This document shows positions 34,612 through 43,311 of a stretch of 64,000 nucleotides of DNA, in pieces (positions within the stretch are counted from its first letter, which is position 1; every line of letters begins with the position of its first letter). The notes under the pieces are model-generated. The model saw nothing but the letters and a program-made list of their open reading frames with translations. It was not told the DNA's origin and did not search any database. The position numbers and the translations under genes were made by a program. The DNA is from Paraburkholderia bryophila (lineage in GTDB: Bacteria; Pseudomonadota; Gammaproteobacteria; Burkholderiales; Burkholderiaceae), in NCBI RefSeq assembly GCF_013409255.1, contig NZ_JACCAS010000001.1:2170001-2234000 (forward strand), read 5' to 3'.

Positions 34612-35559
34612 ATGACTTCGAGCACCGCAACGCCGATCCCCTGTCTGCTAGGCCCGACCGCGTCCGGCAAAACTGCCGCCGCGCTTGCACTGGCCGCGCG
34701 GCGCCCGGTGGAAATCATCAGTGTCGATTCGGCGCTGGTGTATCGCGAGATGGATATCGGCACCGCCAAGCCGACCGCCGACGAGCTCGCGGTGGCGCCG
34801 CATCATCTGATCGACATCGTCGATCCCACCGACGCCTATTCGGCCGCGCAATTTCGCGCGGACACGTTGCGGCTGACCGGCGAGATTCACGCACGCGGAC
34901 GGCTGCCGCTGCTGGTCGGCGGCACCATGCTGTACTACAAGGCGCTCACGCAAGGCCTGAACGACTTGCCCGCCGCCGACGCCGACGTGCGCGCCACGCT
35001 CGACGCCGACGCCGCCCGCGAAGGCTGGCCGGCCATGCACGCGCGGCTCGCGGCAATCGACTCGGTAACTGCGGCGCGCCTCGCGCCGAACGACTCGCAG
35101 CGGATTCAACGCGCGCTGGAGGTGTTCATACTGACGGGCCAGCCGATGTCGGTGCTGCTAGCCGCCCCCACCCGAGTGGATGCCGCCGCCGCGCAATGGC
35201 GCTTCATGCCGATCGCGCTCGAACCATCGGACCGCAGTTGGCTGCATGCGCGCATCGAGACGCGCTTCGACGCGATGCTGACGGGCGGCTTTATCGACGA
35301 AGTGGTAAAGCTGCGCGAACGCGGCGATCTATCGCCCGAGATGCCGTCCATGCGCTGCGTGGGCTACCGGCAAGTCTGGGAATATCTCGACGGCGCGGTC
35401 GATTACCCGACGATGCGCGACAAGGGCGTCTTTGCGACCCGACAGTTGTGCAAGCGGCAGCTCACGTGGCTACGCGGCATGACAGAGCGGGTGGTGGTGG
35501 ATTGCTGCGATCCGCACGCGACGGCGCGGGTGCTTGACGCGATTGAAGTGTTGCTTTGA
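34612..35559 (+). CDS. miaA: tRNA dimethylallyltransferase
   Basis: A 315-residue MiaA that adds dimethylallyl to A37 of tRNAs reading UNN codons, the first step of ms2i6A. P-loop GPTASGKT is at about 12-19, followed by [19 protein letters not shown] with the catalytic Asp/Thr, and [12 protein letters not shown]. The later [11 protein letters not shown] and [13 protein letters not shown] segments are the tRNA-contact region. Length is typical. Downstream partner of mutL. Confidence 0.96.
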   Translation: MTSSTATPIPCLLGPTASGKTAAALALAARRPVEIISVDSALVYREMDIGTAKPTADELAVAPHHLIDIVDPTDAYSAAQFRADTLRLTGEIHARGRLPLLVGGTMLYYKALTQGLNDLPAADADVRATLDADAAREGWPAMHARLAAIDSVTAARLAPNDSQRIQRALEVFILTGQPMSVLLAAPTRVDAAAAQWRFMPIALEPSDRSWLHARIETRFDAMLTGGFIDEVVKLRERGDLSPEMPSMRCVGYRQVWEYLDGAVDYPTMRDKGVFATRQLCKRQLTWLRGMTERVVVDCCDPHATARVLDAIEVLL

Positions 35560-35633
35560 AACGTTGGAGTTTGAAGCCTTGCTGAAGCCTTGTGTTCCGG
35601 GCTTTGAAACGTTGAAGCGTTGAAACTTCAAAC
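35554..35633. repeat. Degenerate TTGAAACGTTG repeats between convergent genes
   Basis: The element CTTTGAAACGTTG occurs at the end of miaA (from 35554) and again from about 35602. Variants such as TTTGAAGCCTTG, GAAGCCTTG and GAAGCGTTG lie between. GTTTGAAG (35569-35576) and CTTCAAAC (35626-35633) form inverted ends. It may fold as a terminator-like structure between miaA and purM. Confidence 0.4.
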
Positions 35634-35677
35634 CCGCGCGGCGCATGCTAATCACACGCCACGCAGGCTACCTGCCT

Positions 35678-36745
35678 TTAAACCACAACCGTCTGCGCTT
35701 CACCTGCCGCGCTTTCGCGGATCACGCCGATCTTCCAGACCTGCTCGCCCGCTGCCGACAGCAAGCCAATCGCCGCATCGGCATCAGCCGCCGACAACAC
35801 GACCGCCATGCCGATCCCGCAGTTGAACACGCGATGCATTTCCGCATCCGCCACGCCGCCGTGCTTTTGCAGCCACGAGAACAGCGGCGGCATCGGCCAG
35901 CCGCGATGATCCAGCTCAGCCGTCAGGCCTTCACGCAGCACGCGCGGAATATTCTCGACCAGCCCGCCGCCGGTGATGTGCGCCATGCCCTTCACCGTGA
36001 TCTGCTGCATCAACGCCAGCAGCGGCTTCACATAGATATGCGTGGGCGCCATCAGCGCGTCGGCCAACGAACGGCCGTCGAAGTCCGCGTTCAGATCCGG
36101 CTGCGCGCGCTCGATGATCTTGCGCACCAGCGAAAAACCGTTCGAATGAATGCCGCTCGATGCCAGACCCAGCACCACGTCGCCCGGGGCGATCGTGCTG
36201 CCGTCGATAATCTTGCTCTTTTCGACCGCGCCGACTGCGAAACCGGCCAGATCGTACTCGCCGTCCGGATACATGCCCGGCATTTCCGCCGTTTCACCGC
36301 CGATCAACGCGCAACCCGACAGTTCGCAACCCTGCGCGATGCCCTTCACGACCGTGGTCGCCGTATCGACGTCCAGCTTGCCGCACGCGAAATAGTCGAG
36401 GAAGAACAGCGGCTCGGCGCCTTGCACGAGAATGTCGTTCACGCTCATCGCCACCAGATCCTGGCCGACGGTGTCGTGTTTGTTCAGTTGAAACGCGAGA
36501 CGCAGCTTGGTGCCGACGCCGTCGGTGCCGGACACGAGCACCGGCTCCTTGTATTTCTTCGGCACTTCGAACAGCGCGCCGAATCCGCCGATGCCACCCA
36601 GCACGCCGTCGCGCATCGTCTTTTTGGCAAAGGGCTTGATCGCGTCGACCAGGGCGTCGCCCGCGACCATGTCTACGCCGGCGTCGCGATACGACAAACC
36701 TTGGGCCGAATCAGTTGAATTCGGGGCGGATTTCGGTTGATTCAT
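35678..36745 (-). CDS. purM: Phosphoribosylformylglycinamidine cyclo-ligase
   Basis: A 355-residue PurM (AIR synthetase) that closes the imidazole ring in purine synthesis, using ATP. Typical motifs are [18 protein letters not shown] at the N-terminus, [51 protein letters not shown] and [16 protein letters not shown]. Full length. Divergent from the AI-2E family permease gene; convergent with miaA. Confidence 0.97.
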   Translation of the reverse strand: MNQPKSAPNSTDSAQGLSYRDAGVDMVAGDALVDAIKPFAKKTMRDGVLGGIGGFGALFEVPKKYKEPVLVSGTDGVGTKLRLAFQLNKHDTVGQDLVAMSVNDILVQGAEPLFFLDYFACGKLDVDTATTVVKGIAQGCELSGCALIGGETAEMPGMYPDGEYDLAGFAVGAVEKSKIIDGSTIAPGDVVLGLASSGIHSNGFSLVRKIIERAQPDLNADFDGRSLADALMAPTHIYVKPLLALMQQITVKGMAHITGGGLVENIPRVLREGLTAELDHRGWPMPPLFSWLQKHGGVADAEMHRVFNCGIGMAVVLSAADADAAIGLLSAAGEQVWKIGVIRESAAGEAQTVVV

Positions 36746-36845
36746 GGGGAAGAGCTCGAAGGTCGGTAAAATGCGATTTTACCCGATGCCGGCCGGCTGG
36801 CTGGAATTTGATTAATCCGGTCCGACGACACCTGAGAAGCAAACT

Positions 36846-37922
36846 TTGCAACAGAACTCCTCGATTCTGACGCCCGTTCAGCGCCGCGCCTTCGTCTGGC
36901 TCGCCATTGCGCTGGGCGTCGGCATTCTACTGTGGCTACTGAGTCCGGTCCTCACGCCATTTCTGCTCGGCGCGATTCTCGCGTACATTCTGCAACCGGG
37001 CGTGGCGTGGATGGTGCGCCGGCGCGTGCCGCGTGGCCTTGCCGCCTTGCTGATGATGCTGGTCTTCTCGCTGCTGATGACCCTGCTCGTGCTGCTGGTG
37101 CTCGCCGTGATCCAGAAGGAAGGGCCGCAATTGCGCCAGCAGGTGCCGGTGCTGTTCGCGCATGTGAGCGCATGGCTGCAACCCAAGCTGGCGCTGCTGG
37201 GACTCGCCGATTCGCTCGACTTCGCCAGCATCCGCGATCTCGTGATGGGCCAGCTCGAAGGCAGCGCGCAAACCGTCGCACTGTACGCGTGGACCTCGAT
37301 CCGCACCAGCGGCAATCTGATGATGACGGTGGTCGGCAATCTGGTGATGGTGCCGCTCGTGCTGTTCTATCTGCTGTACGACTGGAACCGCATGCTGGTA
37401 CGCCTGCAGGGCGTGGTGCCGCGCCGCTGGCTCGACAAGACGCTGCAACTCGCGCGCGACATGGACCAGATGCTGTCGCAATACCTGCGCGGCCAGTTGC
37501 TCGTGATGGCGGTGCTGGCCGTGTACTACGCGATCGCGCTGACGATCGCCGGGTTCGAGATTGCGCTGCCGGTCGGCATTTTCACCGGGATCGCGGTGTT
37601 CATCCCGTATATCGGATTTGCGACCGGTCTGGCGTTGGCGCTGCTTGCGGCGCTGCTACAGTTCGGCACCTGGTACGGTTTCGGCGCGGTCGCGCTGATT
37701 TACGGCTTCGGCCAGATCGTCGAGAGTTTTTATCTGACGCCGCGTCTGGTCGGCGAACGGATCGGCCTGCACCCGCTCGCGGTCATTTTCGCGTTGCTGG
37801 CATTCGGTCAGCTGTTCGGCTTTTTCGGCGTGTTGCTCGCGTTGCCGGTGAGCGCGATCCTGTCGGTGGCCGTGCGCGAGTTGCGGCAAAGCTATCTGGC
37901 GAGCACGCTTTACAACAATTGA
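36846..37922 (+). CDS. AI-2E/PerM-family membrane permease
   Basis: A 358-residue membrane protein of the AI-2E (YdiK/PerM/TqsA) family, with about seven or eight hydrophobic helices and a central soluble region (about 95-170). Family signatures are LGAILAYILQPGVAWMVRRRVPRGLAALLMM, MVPLVLFYLLYDWNRM and the conserved C-terminal IYGFGQIVESFYLTPRLVGERIGLHPLAVI. The substrate is unknown; members have been linked to autoinducer-2 or ion export. The start is a TTG at 36846. This gene commonly lies between purM and hda in this group. Confidence 0.9.
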   Translation: MQQNSSILTPVQRRAFVWLAIALGVGILLWLLSPVLTPFLLGAILAYILQPGVAWMVRRRVPRGLAALLMMLVFSLLMTLLVLLVLAVIQKEGPQLRQQVPVLFAHVSAWLQPKLALLGLADSLDFASIRDLVMGQLEGSAQTVALYAWTSIRTSGNLMMTVVGNLVMVPLVLFYLLYDWNRMLVRLQGVVPRRWLDKTLQLARDMDQMLSQYLRGQLLVMAVLAVYYAIALTIAGFEIALPVGIFTGIAVFIPYIGFATGLALALLAALLQFGTWYGFGAVALIYGFGQIVESFYLTPRLVGERIGLHPLAVIFALLAFGQLFGFFGVLLALPVSAILSVAVRELRQSYLASTLYNN

Positions 37923-37977
37923 CGGCTGATTGACCTTTTTTTGGCCCGGAGGTCCGGGCCATCCGCGGTTTAGCACC

Positions 37978-38040
37978 TTTTTCGGCCGCGTTTTCCGGCT
38001 TCGTTTTTCGGCCTTGTTTCCGGCCTCATTTTCGGCATTG
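37978..38040. repeat. Five tandem TTTTCGGC-type repeats immediately before hda
   Basis: Five degenerate units of 12-13 bases follow each other with the form T(3-5)C(C)GGC followed by 3-5 variable bases. They end 7 bases before the hda GTG. A GGCCCGGA/TCCGGGCC hairpin lies upstream at 37943-37960. The array fills the position where a promoter and ribosome site would be expected. Confidence 0.55.
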
Positions 38041-38047
38041 ACCTACT

Positions 38048-38827
38048 GTGCTTCGTCAACTGACGCTCGATCTCGGCACCCCGCCGCCATCGACATTCGA
38101 CAATTTTTTCGCCGGCGCCAACGCCGAGCTGGTCACGCGTCTGCGTGAGCTCGACAACGCGCTCGCCGCCGGGCCGGTCGCCGATCGCACCTTCTACGTG
38201 TGGGGCGAGTCCGGCAGTGGCCGCACGCATCTGTTGCAGGCGCTCGTGCACGAAGCGCCGCCGGGTCACGCGCGTTTTGCCGGCCCGCAGAGCAGCCTCG
38301 CGGCGTTCAGCTTCGACCCGCGCGTCGCGCTGTACGCGATCGACGACTGCGACGCGCTGTCCGCCGCCCAGCAGATCGCCGTCTTCAACCTGTTCAACGA
38401 AGTGCGTGCGCATCCCACCAGCGCGCTGGTCGCCGCAGGCAACGCGCCGCCGATCGGCATGACGGTGCGCGAAGATTTGCGCACCCGCCTCGGCTGGGGC
38501 CTCGTGTTCCATCTCGCGCCGCTGCCGGACGAAGGCAAGGCCGCGGTGCTGAAACACGCGGCGCGTGAGCGCGGCATCATGCTCGCCGACGACGTGCCGG
38601 CTTACCTGCTCACGCACTTCCGGCGCGACATGCCGAGCCTGATGGCGCTGCTCGACGCGCTCGACCGCTTCTCGCTCGAACAGAAGCGCGCGGTCACGCT
38701 GCCGCTGTTGCGCACCATGCTCGCTTCACCGGACGCGGAAGAACGGCGCGGCACGCCGGCCACCGGCCCGGAGACCGGTTCCCACGCCGCGTCATCCGCT
38801 TCAAGTAAAATAGGCCCCCATGGCTAA
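38048..38827 (+). CDS. hda: DnaA regulatory inactivator Hda
   Basis: A 259-residue DnaA-like AAA+ protein that, with the DNA-loaded sliding clamp, makes DnaA hydrolyse its ATP and so limits re-initiation. The N-terminus VLRQLTLDLG holds a QLTLDL clamp-binding motif. TFDNFFAGANAELV and GESGSGRTHLLQAL (Walker A) follow, then YAIDDCDAL (Walker B). The C-terminal tail is longer than in enterobacteria. The start is the GTG at 38048. Overlaps the next gene by 8 bases, implying translational coupling. Confidence 0.93.
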   Translation: MLRQLTLDLGTPPPSTFDNFFAGANAELVTRLRELDNALAAGPVADRTFYVWGESGSGRTHLLQALVHEAPPGHARFAGPQSSLAAFSFDPRVALYAIDDCDALSAAQQIAVFNLFNEVRAHPTSALVAAGNAPPIGMTVREDLRTRLGWGLVFHLAPLPDEGKAAVLKHAARERGIMLADDVPAYLLTHFRRDMPSLMALLDALDRFSLEQKRAVTLPLLRTMLASPDAEERRGTPATGPETGSHAASSASSKIGPHG

Positions 38828-39506
38828 TCTCGCACTCTTCGATCTCGACCACACGCTCATTCCCACCGACAGCGACCACGAATGGGGCCGCTTCATGGTG
38901 AAACAAGGCATGGTCGACGCCGAAAACTTCGCCCGTGAAAACGACCGCTTTTTCGCCGACTACAAAGCCGGCAGGCTCGACATTCACGCCTATCTGATCG
39001 CCATGCTCACGCCGCTCGCGAAATACACGCGCGCGCAGCTCGCCGAACTTCACGCGCAGTACATGCATGAAGTGATCACGCCGGCCATTTTCCCGGTCGC
39101 GCTGGAACTGGTGAGGCAGCACCGTGAAGCCGGCGACCTGTGTTGCGTGGTCACGGCCACCAACGAATTCATCACCCGCCCGATCGCCCAGGCGTTCGGT
39201 GTCGACGCGTTGATCGCCTGCGAAGCGGAAACCGTCGACGGCCAGCCGCATTCGCCGTACACCGGCCGCCCCACCGGCACGCCGAGCTACAAGGAAGGCA
39301 AGATTGTCCGCACCGAAGCGTGGCTCGCCTCGCTCGGCAAGACCTGGCGCGATTTCGAGCACAGCTATTTCTATAGCGACTCGCACAACGACATCCCGCT
39401 GCTCGAGAAGGTCACCGATCCCATCGCGACCAATCCCGACGACACATTGCGCGCCCATGCGCAGGCCAAAGGCTGGCGCATCCTCGAACTCTTTCAAGCC
39501 ACGTGA
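38820..39506 (+). CDS. HAD-superfamily hydrolase, SerB/HisB-like phosphatase
   Basis: A 228-residue HAD phosphatase (subfamily IB). Motif I is FDLDHTLIPTDSD, motif II is in VVTATNEFIT, the Lys motif in SYKEGKIV, and motif III in FYSDSHNDIPLL. Relatives include phosphoserine phosphatase and histidinol-phosphatase, so the substrate is a small phosphate ester that cannot be fixed from sequence. The hda-HAD-pcnB order is conserved in Burkholderia. The stop overlaps the pcnB start (GTGA). Confidence 0.9.
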   Translation: MANLALFDLDHTLIPTDSDHEWGRFMVKQGMVDAENFARENDRFFADYKAGRLDIHAYLIAMLTPLAKYTRAQLAELHAQYMHEVITPAIFPVALELVRQHREAGDLCCVVTATNEFITRPIAQAFGVDALIACEAETVDGQPHSPYTGRPTGTPSYKEGKIVRTEAWLASLGKTWRDFEHSYFYSDSHNDIPLLEKVTDPIATNPDDTLRAHAQAKGWRILELFQAT

Positions 39507-41095
39507 TTAAAAAACTTATCCGCAAGCTATTCGGCCAGGACTCGGCGCCCGCTGACGACACCGCGCCCGCCGACACCGAAGCAGACGAATCCGGCAGCGC
39601 ACCGGCACGCAACCGAGCCGACGCCGCCACCAAGGCGCGCCGCAAACCCGCGCGCGCCGGGTCGGCCGCCAAGGTGGTACGCGATCCCGACGTGCCGGTC
39701 ATCATTCCGCACGACGTGCATGGCATCGACCAGTCTCTGATCTCGAGAAACGCGATTCGCGTGACCGAAGGCCTGCAACAGGCCGGGCACCGCGCGTTTA
39801 TCGTCGGCGGTGCGGTACGCGATCTGCTGCTCGGCATCAAGCCGAAAGACTTCGACGTCGCGACCGACGCCACGCCCGAACAGGTGCAGAAGCTGTTCCG
39901 CCGCGCGCGCATTATCGGCCGCCGGTTTCAGATCGTGCATGTGCAGTTCGGTCAGGAAATCATCGAAACCTCCACGTTTCGCGCGCTGGTCGATCCGCCC
40001 GCGGCCGACGCGCCGCCCGAGCGACGCCTCAAGCGCGACGAGCTCGACCGCCGCACTCACGCGGTGGACGCCAGCGGCCGCGTGCTGCGCGACAACGTGT
40101 GGGGCGAGCAGCACGAAGACGCCACCCGCCGCGACTTCACGATCAACGCGATGTACTACGATCCGGCCACGCAAACCGTGCTGGATTACCACAACGGCAT
40201 GGCCGACATGCGCGCGCGTCTGCTGCGCATGATCGGCGACCCGGCCACGCGTTATCGCGAAGATCCGGTGCGGATGCTGCGCGTCGTGCGTTTCGCCGCG
40301 AAGCTCGACTTCGAGATCGAAACCCACACCCGCGCGCCGATCGCCGAGATGGCCGATCTGATCAACAACGTGCCCGCGGCGCGTCTGTTCGACGAGATGC
40401 TCAAGCTGATGCTGTCGGGCCATGCGCTCGCCTGCCTGAAACGTCTGCGCCAGGAGGGCCTGCATCACGGCCTGCTGCCGTTGCTGGACGTGGTGCTGGA
40501 ACAGCCCATCGGCGAGAAATTCATTACGCTGGCGTTGAACAACACGGACGCCCGCGTGCGCGCCGGCAAACCGGTGTCGCCGGGCTTCCTGTTCGCCACC
40601 TTGCTGTGGCACGACGTGCAGCAGCGCTGGCAGAAATTTGAGGCGAACGGCGAGTATCCGGTCCCCGCATTGCATCGCGCGATGGACGACGTGCTCGACA
40701 TGCAAACCGAGAAGCTCGCGATCCACAAGCGCTTCTCGGCAGATATGCGCGAGATCTGGGGCCTGCAGTTGCGCCTCGAAAAACGCTCGGGCCGAAGCGC
40801 GCTGAAGCTGCTGGAACACCAAAGATTTAGAGCGGGGTATGATTTCCTCCTGTTGCGCTGCCAATCCGGCGAACTCGACGAGTCGGTCGGTGCGTGGTGG
40901 ACGGAGTTCATTGAAGGAGACATTGCCGCGCGTGAAGCGTTGCTCACGCAAGGCGGGAAGGACCGGAGCCCTCGAAAACGACGGCGGCGCAGCAGTGGCG
41001 CCAGAAGCCGCGCGCCGGGCGACGGAATGGAGGGCGGCACGCCAGCCGAACGCACAGATAACGGCGCGGACCATGACGGCCCGCACGAAGACTGA
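39503..41095 (+). CDS. pcnB: Poly(A) polymerase I
   Basis: A 530-residue nucleotidyltransferase of the PcnB/CCA-adding superfamily, which adds 3' poly(A) to RNAs and promotes decay. The catalytic domain shows FIVGGAVRDLLLGIKPKDFDVATDATPEQV (GG and DxD), then RRDFTINAMYYDP and YREDPVRMLRVVRFAAKLDFEIE. Disordered Lys/Arg/Ala-rich regions lie at both ends (about 12-55 and 480-530). The length and tails point to PcnB rather than a CCA enzyme. The GTG at 39503 overlaps the HAD stop. Confidence 0.93.
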   Translation: MIKKLIRKLFGQDSAPADDTAPADTEADESGSAPARNRADAATKARRKPARAGSAAKVVRDPDVPVIIPHDVHGIDQSLISRNAIRVTEGLQQAGHRAFIVGGAVRDLLLGIKPKDFDVATDATPEQVQKLFRRARIIGRRFQIVHVQFGQEIIETSTFRALVDPPAADAPPERRLKRDELDRRTHAVDASGRVLRDNVWGEQHEDATRRDFTINAMYYDPATQTVLDYHNGMADMRARLLRMIGDPATRYREDPVRMLRVVRFAAKLDFEIETHTRAPIAEMADLINNVPAARLFDEMLKLMLSGHALACLKRLRQEGLHHGLLPLLDVVLEQPIGEKFITLALNNTDARVRAGKPVSPGFLFATLLWHDVQQRWQKFEANGEYPVPALHRAMDDVLDMQTEKLAIHKRFSADMREIWGLQLRLEKRSGRSALKLLEHQRFRAGYDFLLLRCQSGELDESVGAWWTEFIEGDIAAREALLTQGGKDRSPRKRRRRSSGARSRAPGDGMEGGTPAERTDNGADHDGPHED

Positions 41096-41143
41096 CAGAG
41101 CGTTCGCTGAAGCCGTCGAACGATAGTTGCAGGAAGTTATGCC

Positions 41144-41692
41144 ATGACGGTTGCTTATCTCGGCCTCGGCGCGAATCTCGGGGACGCGCGCCAGACCCTG
41201 AAAGACGCGGTGGTGTGCCTCGCACAACAGCACACCATCTCCGTGCTCGACAAGTCGAGCCTGTATCGCACTGCCCCGATCGACGCGGGCGGTGACGACT
41301 ATTTCAACTGCGTTGTGAAGGTCGACACGACGCTCCCCGTGCGCCATCTACTGGCGCTGTGCCACAAGATCGAGCATCAGTTCGGCCGCGAGCGGCCGTT
41401 TCGCAATGCACCGCGCACGCTCGATCTCGATATTCTGCTATTCGGCGATCAATCGATCGACGAAGCCGATCTGATCGTGCCGCATCCGCGTTTGATCGAA
41501 CGCGCTTTCGTGCTGGTGCCGCTGGTCGAGATCGATCCGACACTGATCATCCCGCAACACGGCCGCGCCGACGCGCTGCTGCCCGGTGTGAGCGATCAAC
41601 GCATCGAAAAGGTAAAGGGGCCCTGTCAGTGCCCTATGCTCAATGCATTGACCGCCGCTGAGAGTGCGCCCAGCAAAGGCCGCTGCGAATGA
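41144..41692 (+). CDS. folK: Hydroxymethyldihydropterin pyrophosphokinase
   Basis: A 182-residue HPPK that pyrophosphorylates 6-hydroxymethyl-7,8-dihydropterin with ATP in folate synthesis. Seen are the N-terminal AYLGLGANLGD, LYRTAPIDAGGDDYFNCVVKVDTTL and the signature GRERPFRNAPRTLDLDILLFGDQ with the Mg-binding DLD. An extra tail of about 20 residues is unremarkable. Overlaps the next gene by 4 bases (ATGA). Confidence 0.96.
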   Translation: MTVAYLGLGANLGDARQTLKDAVVCLAQQHTISVLDKSSLYRTAPIDAGGDDYFNCVVKVDTTLPVRHLLALCHKIEHQFGRERPFRNAPRTLDLDILLFGDQSIDEADLIVPHPRLIERAFVLVPLVEIDPTLIIPQHGRADALLPGVSDQRIEKVKGPCQCPMLNALTAAESAPSKGRCE

Positions 41693-42369
41693 ACTCACCG
41701 CCGCTCACCGTCACCGCGCCGCAACTGCGGCCGCCGTTCGGCTATCTCGCGATCGAAGGGCCGATCGGCGTCGGTAAAACGTCATTGGCGCGGCGCCTCG
41801 CGCAACGCTGGTCGATGCAGGAATTGTTCGAGCGTCCGCAGGACAATCCTTTCCTTGAACGCTTTTACCGCGACACCGCACGTTACGCGTTGCCCGCGCA
41901 ATTGCACTTCGCGCTGCAACGCGCGCAACAGGCGCAGGAAGTCGCCGCGGCGCAAGTGTCCAGCACCCCGCTGATCGCCGATTTCATGACGCAGAAGAAC
42001 GATATCTTCGCGCGTCTGACGCTGCAGGAAGACGAGTGGCAACTGTATCGCGCGCTCGCCGCCAAGCTTGAGGTCAACGCGCCCGCACCGGATTTCGTGG
42101 TTTATTTGCAGGCCAGTCCCGAAGTGCTGTTCGCCCGCATCCAGAAACGTGCGGTGCCGATGGAACTGCAAATTTCCGACGCCTATCTGCACGCGCTGTG
42201 CGACGCGTACAACGAGTTTTTCTATCACTACGACCGCGCCCCCGTGCTGACGGTCAACGCCGAACATCTGAATCCGCACGACTCCGACGCGGACCTTGCG
42301 CTACTCGCCGAACGCATCGAAACCATGCGCGGCCGCAAGGAATTCTTTGTCAAAGGCACGTCGCTTTAA
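41689..42369 (+). CDS. Deoxynucleoside kinase family protein
   Basis: A 226-residue member of the deoxyadenosine/deoxyguanosine kinase family, which phosphorylates deoxynucleosides for salvage. P-loop IEGPIGVGKTSLARRLAQRW is near 24-43, the catalytic Glu/Arg region lies in LFERPQDNPFLERFY, DFMTQKNDIFA follows, and the lid region has RIQKRAVPME. The folK-dNK-panB order is conserved in betaproteobacteria. Confidence 0.92.
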   Translation: MNSPPLTVTAPQLRPPFGYLAIEGPIGVGKTSLARRLAQRWSMQELFERPQDNPFLERFYRDTARYALPAQLHFALQRAQQAQEVAAAQVSSTPLIADFMTQKNDIFARLTLQEDEWQLYRALAAKLEVNAPAPDFVVYLQASPEVLFARIQKRAVPMELQISDAYLHALCDAYNEFFYHYDRAPVLTVNAEHLNPHDSDADLALLAERIETMRGRKEFFVKGTSL

Positions 42370-42404
42370 GCGACGCTGCCACCTCTTTTCCAACGGATTG
42401 ACCC

Positions 42405-43220
42405 ATGACCTATTTGCAGGAAGCGAGCCGCAACGCCATCACCGTGCCGAAGCTGCAGGCAATGCGCGACGCCGGTGAAAAAATCGCGATGCTCACCTGC
42501 TACGACGCGAGTTTCTCCGCGCTGCTGGACCGCGCGGGCGTCGACGTGCTGTTGATCGGCGACTCGCTCGGCAACGTGTTGCAAGGACAGACCACAACGC
42601 TGCCGGTCACGCTCGCCGACATCGCGTATCACACGGCTTGCGTGGCGCGTGTGCGCCCGTCGGCGCTGGTGGTGGCCGACTTGCCGTTCGGCACGTACGG
42701 CACGCCGGAAGAGGCGTTCAAGAACTCGGTGGAATTGATGCGCGCCGGCGCGCAGATGGTGAAGCTCGAGGGTGGTGAGTGGCTTGCCGACACGGTGCGC
42801 TTTCTGGTTGAACGGTCGATTCCCGTGTGCGCGCACGTCGGGCTGACGCCGCAATCCGTGCACGCGTTCGGCGGCTTCAAGGTGCAGGGCAAGACCGAGG
42901 CCGGCGCGAGCCAGTTGCTGCGCGATTCACTCGCGGTCGAAGCAGCCGGCGCGCAATTGATCGTAATCGAAGCCGTGCCGTCGGTGCTAGGCACTGAAGT
43001 CACGAAGCAGGTGCGAATTCCGACGATCGGTATCGGCGCCGGTGTGGACTGCTCGGGTCAGGTGCTGGTGCTGCACGACATGTTGGGGATTTTCCCCGGC
43101 AAGCGGCCGCGCTTCGTGAAGGACTTTATGCAAGGGCAGCCGAACATTCAGGCCGCGGTGGAGGCGTATGTGCGCGCGGTGAAGGATGGGACGTTTCCTG
43201 GGGCAGAGCACACGTTTTGA
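42405..43220 (+). CDS. panB: 3-Methyl-2-oxobutanoate hydroxymethyltransferase
   Basis: A 271-residue PanB (ketopantoate hydroxymethyltransferase), the first step of pantothenate/CoA synthesis, using methylene-tetrahydrofolate. Typical motifs are [58 protein letters not shown] and a C-terminal [21 protein letters not shown]. Full length. It ends the hda-to-panB cluster. Confidence 0.97.
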   Translation: MTYLQEASRNAITVPKLQAMRDAGEKIAMLTCYDASFSALLDRAGVDVLLIGDSLGNVLQGQTTTLPVTLADIAYHTACVARVRPSALVVADLPFGTYGTPEEAFKNSVELMRAGAQMVKLEGGEWLADTVRFLVERSIPVCAHVGLTPQSVHAFGGFKVQGKTEAGASQLLRDSLAVEAAGAQLIVIEAVPSVLGTEVTKQVRIPTIGIGAGVDCSGQVLVLHDMLGIFPGKRPRFVKDFMQGQPNIQAAVEAYVRAVKDGTFPGAEHTF

Positions 43221-43221
43221 T

Positions 43222-43306
43222 GCGAGCTAGTGTTAGCTCTGGCTTTAACTCTAGCTCGCCGACGTAGATCCGCTGGGTTGGCGAGCGCGAACACCTTTGT
43301 TCGCGC
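43222..43306. terminator. Two hairpins between convergent panB and pabB/C genes
   Basis: GCGAGCTAG (43222-43230) pairs with CTAGCTCGC (43251-43259). GCGCGAACA (43285-43293) pairs with TGTTCGCGC (43298-43306) around a CCTT loop. Both stems are perfect and fill the 91-base convergent gap, consistent with termination in both directions. Confidence 0.65.
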
Positions 43307-43311
43307 GTTAA

